Positions 62,882 to 64,000 of a stretch of 64,000 bases of DNA are shown here, piece by piece. Source of the stretch: Terriglobales bacterium (lineage in GTDB: Bacteria; Acidobacteriota; Terriglobia; Terriglobales; Acidobacteriaceae); NCBI GenBank assembly GCA_030038475.1, contig JASHOU010000131.1, positions 1 through 64,000 on the forward strand, in the 5' to 3' direction. The notes beneath the pieces were generated by a model. The model was not told the DNA's origin. It worked only from the letters and a program-made list of their open reading frames with translations, and did not search any database. The stretch's first letter is position 1. Each line of letters starts with the position of its first letter. Position numbers and translations under genes: made by a program.

Positions 62882-64000
62882 GTGCAACCCTCCCCTTCTG
62901 CAATCGGCAAGAACGGACACAAGCGGGCTTTACCGGACATTTCTTCGGAAAAGGGAGCTATCTCTACGCTTTCGCAGTCCAATCCTGAAAAACGTCTCAA
63001 CTCCTGGAAGGAGATCGCCGCCTTTTTCGAGCGCGACGAGCGCACCGTGCGCCGCTGGGAGATAGAGCGAGGGCTGCCCGTGCACCGTGTACCGGGTGGC
63101 GCCCGGGGTGCCGTCTTCGCCTTTGCGGACGAGCTTGAAGATTGGCTGCGCCGTCCGCAGGGTCAGGCCGAGCAACCGCAGATTGCAAAAACGGCCGAAA
63201 AGACGTTCGAAAAAACGCTGCTCGAAAAAACAATCGAGCAGACTGGTGGAGAGACGGGTACAGGCCGAACGATGCCGTCAGTGATCCCGATCTCTGCGCC
63301 GGTTTCAACAGCAGAAAGCGCAAGGCAGAACGGCAAATCTTGGCGGCGCCCGGAAGCTCTCCGTCTGCTGCCGTGGATCGTGGTCGGGGCGTTGGCGGCA
63401 GGGGTCTTTGTCGGCGTCTATTCCTACCGGCAGACCACACGTTTCCGGGCCCACGCTTCTGACAAGCAAGTGGGCACGCGCCGTCCGTTCCTTGCGCGCG
63501 ATACGATTGCCGTGCTTCCATTCGCGAATTTGCGTGGAGACGCCAAAACTGACTACCTCAGCGACGGCATCACGGAGTCGTTGATCGGCAATCTCGCCCA
63601 CATCCCCCAGCTTCGGGTCCGATCGCGCGATTCCGTCTTTCGCTATAAGGGCAAAGACCTCGATATGCCGACAATCGGAAGCAATCTCGGAGTCTCGGTT
63701 CTTGTAAGCGGCCGGGTGATGGTGCGGGGGGACTCCATCGAAGTCAGTACCGAGCTTACCGATGTTCAGAACAACACCGAGATTTGGGGCAACCGTTATA
63801 GCGGCAAAAGCGCAGACATCATTCTGTTGCAGGAGCGCATGGCCGGCGACATTGCCGATAAGTTGCGTTCCAAGCTCACCATTTCAGAGGAACAGCAGGT
63901 TACCCGGCAAGGCACGCAGAATCCGGAGGCCTATGACCTTTATTTGAGGGGCCGTTACGCGTGGAACAAGCGATCACGCACGGATCTGGAGGCCGCAATC
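62882..64000 (+). CDS. HTH-transmembrane-TolB/FlgO-like regulator (C-terminus outside window)
   Basis: The frame from GTG 62882 is open to the window end (373 residues). Residues 38-90 form a MerR/excisionase-like HTH (LNSWKEIAAFFERDERTVRR then ADELEDWL). One membrane span (LRLLPWIVVGALAAGVFVGV) lies near residue 160-180. From about 200 a TolB-N/FlgO-like domain follows (DTIAVLPFANLRGDAKTDYL, SVLVSGRVMVRGDSIEVSTE), then the start of TPR-like helices (NPEAYDLYLRGRYAWNKRS). The layout is that of CadC-like membrane regulators common in Acidobacteriota. The preceding TAA leaves GTG as the only usual start. Confidence 0.85.
   Translation, partial: MQPSPSAIGKNGHKRALPDISSEKGAISTLSQSNPEKRLNSWKEIAAFFERDERTVRRWEIERGLPVHRVPGGARGAVFAFADELEDWLRRPQGQAEQPQIAKTAEKTFEKTLLEKTIEQTGGETGTGRTMPSVIPISAPVSTAESARQNGKSWRRPEALRLLPWIVVGALAAGVFVGVYSYRQTTRFRAHASDKQVGTRRPFLARDTIAVLPFANLRGDAKTDYLSDGITESLIGNLAHIPQLRVRSRDSVFRYKGKDLDMPTIGSNLGVSVLVSGRVMVRGDSIEVSTELTDVQNNTEIWGNRYSGKSADIILLQERMAGDIADKLRSKLTISEEQQVTRQGTQNPEAYDLYLRGRYAWNKRSRTDLEAAI

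Overview
The window reads as a chromosomal segment of an Acidobacteriota bacterium, most likely Terriglobia (subdivision 1). This rests on the GC-rich coding style, the secreted families present (degenerate matrixin-like protein with Ig-like domains, HAF-repeat protein, LolA/RseB-like sorting protein, DUF4097 protein), and the mix of metabolic genes. It is inference from gene content; no rRNA or tRNA gene was seen. Nearly all the sequence is coding.

Layout. 1-11,900: an ECF sigma factor cut by the window edge, glpX, a CMD/AhpD-like protein, a lipoprotein, a glutaryl-CoA-type dehydrogenase, DinB-like and PPOX-like proteins, a large secreted pseudo-matrixin and its partner, and a very basic small secreted protein. 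12,000-15,600: a three-gene minus-strand unit (AAA+ ATPase, peroxiredoxin, VWA protein). The peroxiredoxin has an in-frame TGA exactly at its peroxidatic cysteine and is a strong candidate selenoprotein. 15,700-27,500: housekeeping and accessory genes including a LON-N protein, an SDR, a four-helix-bundle gene flanked by inverted 34-bp repeats, HNH nuclease, comF (frameshifted), nagZ and miaA. 27,600-34,600: flagellar filament and motor genes (fliT-like gene, fliS, fliD, fliC on minus; flbD, motA, motB on plus). 34,600-45,900: double-length thyX, fmdB-like, pgeF, dodecin, gluQ, HU, phosphodiesterase, recQ with an ochre codon at its conserved Q-motif glutamine, queE, queD, GNAT. 46,100-50,400: an ECF sigma / HEAT-like anti-sigma / DUF4097 / PDZ operon. 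50,460-60,780: a long minus-strand flagellar and chemotaxis run (cheY, two cheX paralogues, flgF, flgG, flgA, flgH, flgI, flgJ, flgM, small gene, flgN, flgK, flgL). 61,100-64,000: a HAF-repeat secreted protein and a divergent HTH-TM-TolB/FlgO-like regulator that runs off the window.

How the parts fit. Sigma-28-type promoters (TAAAGTTT-N11-GCCGATAA) lie before fliC, fliD, flgM (two) and cheY, linking the two flagellar blocks into one FliA/FlgM late-gene circuit. The sigma/anti-sigma/DUF4097/PDZ operon looks like an envelope-stress module. A second genome-wide theme is the intergenic spaces: several sequence-unrelated families of short degenerate tandem repeats, often arranged as inverted arms around a unique centre, recur between genes and in one case surround a four-helix-bundle gene.

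Main points for a second look: the Sec-type peroxiredoxin and its candidate SECIS hairpins, its position inside an AAA/VWA operon, the recQ ochre codon, the comF frameshift, the repeat-armed intergenic elements, and the pentapeptide-repeat tail on FliS.
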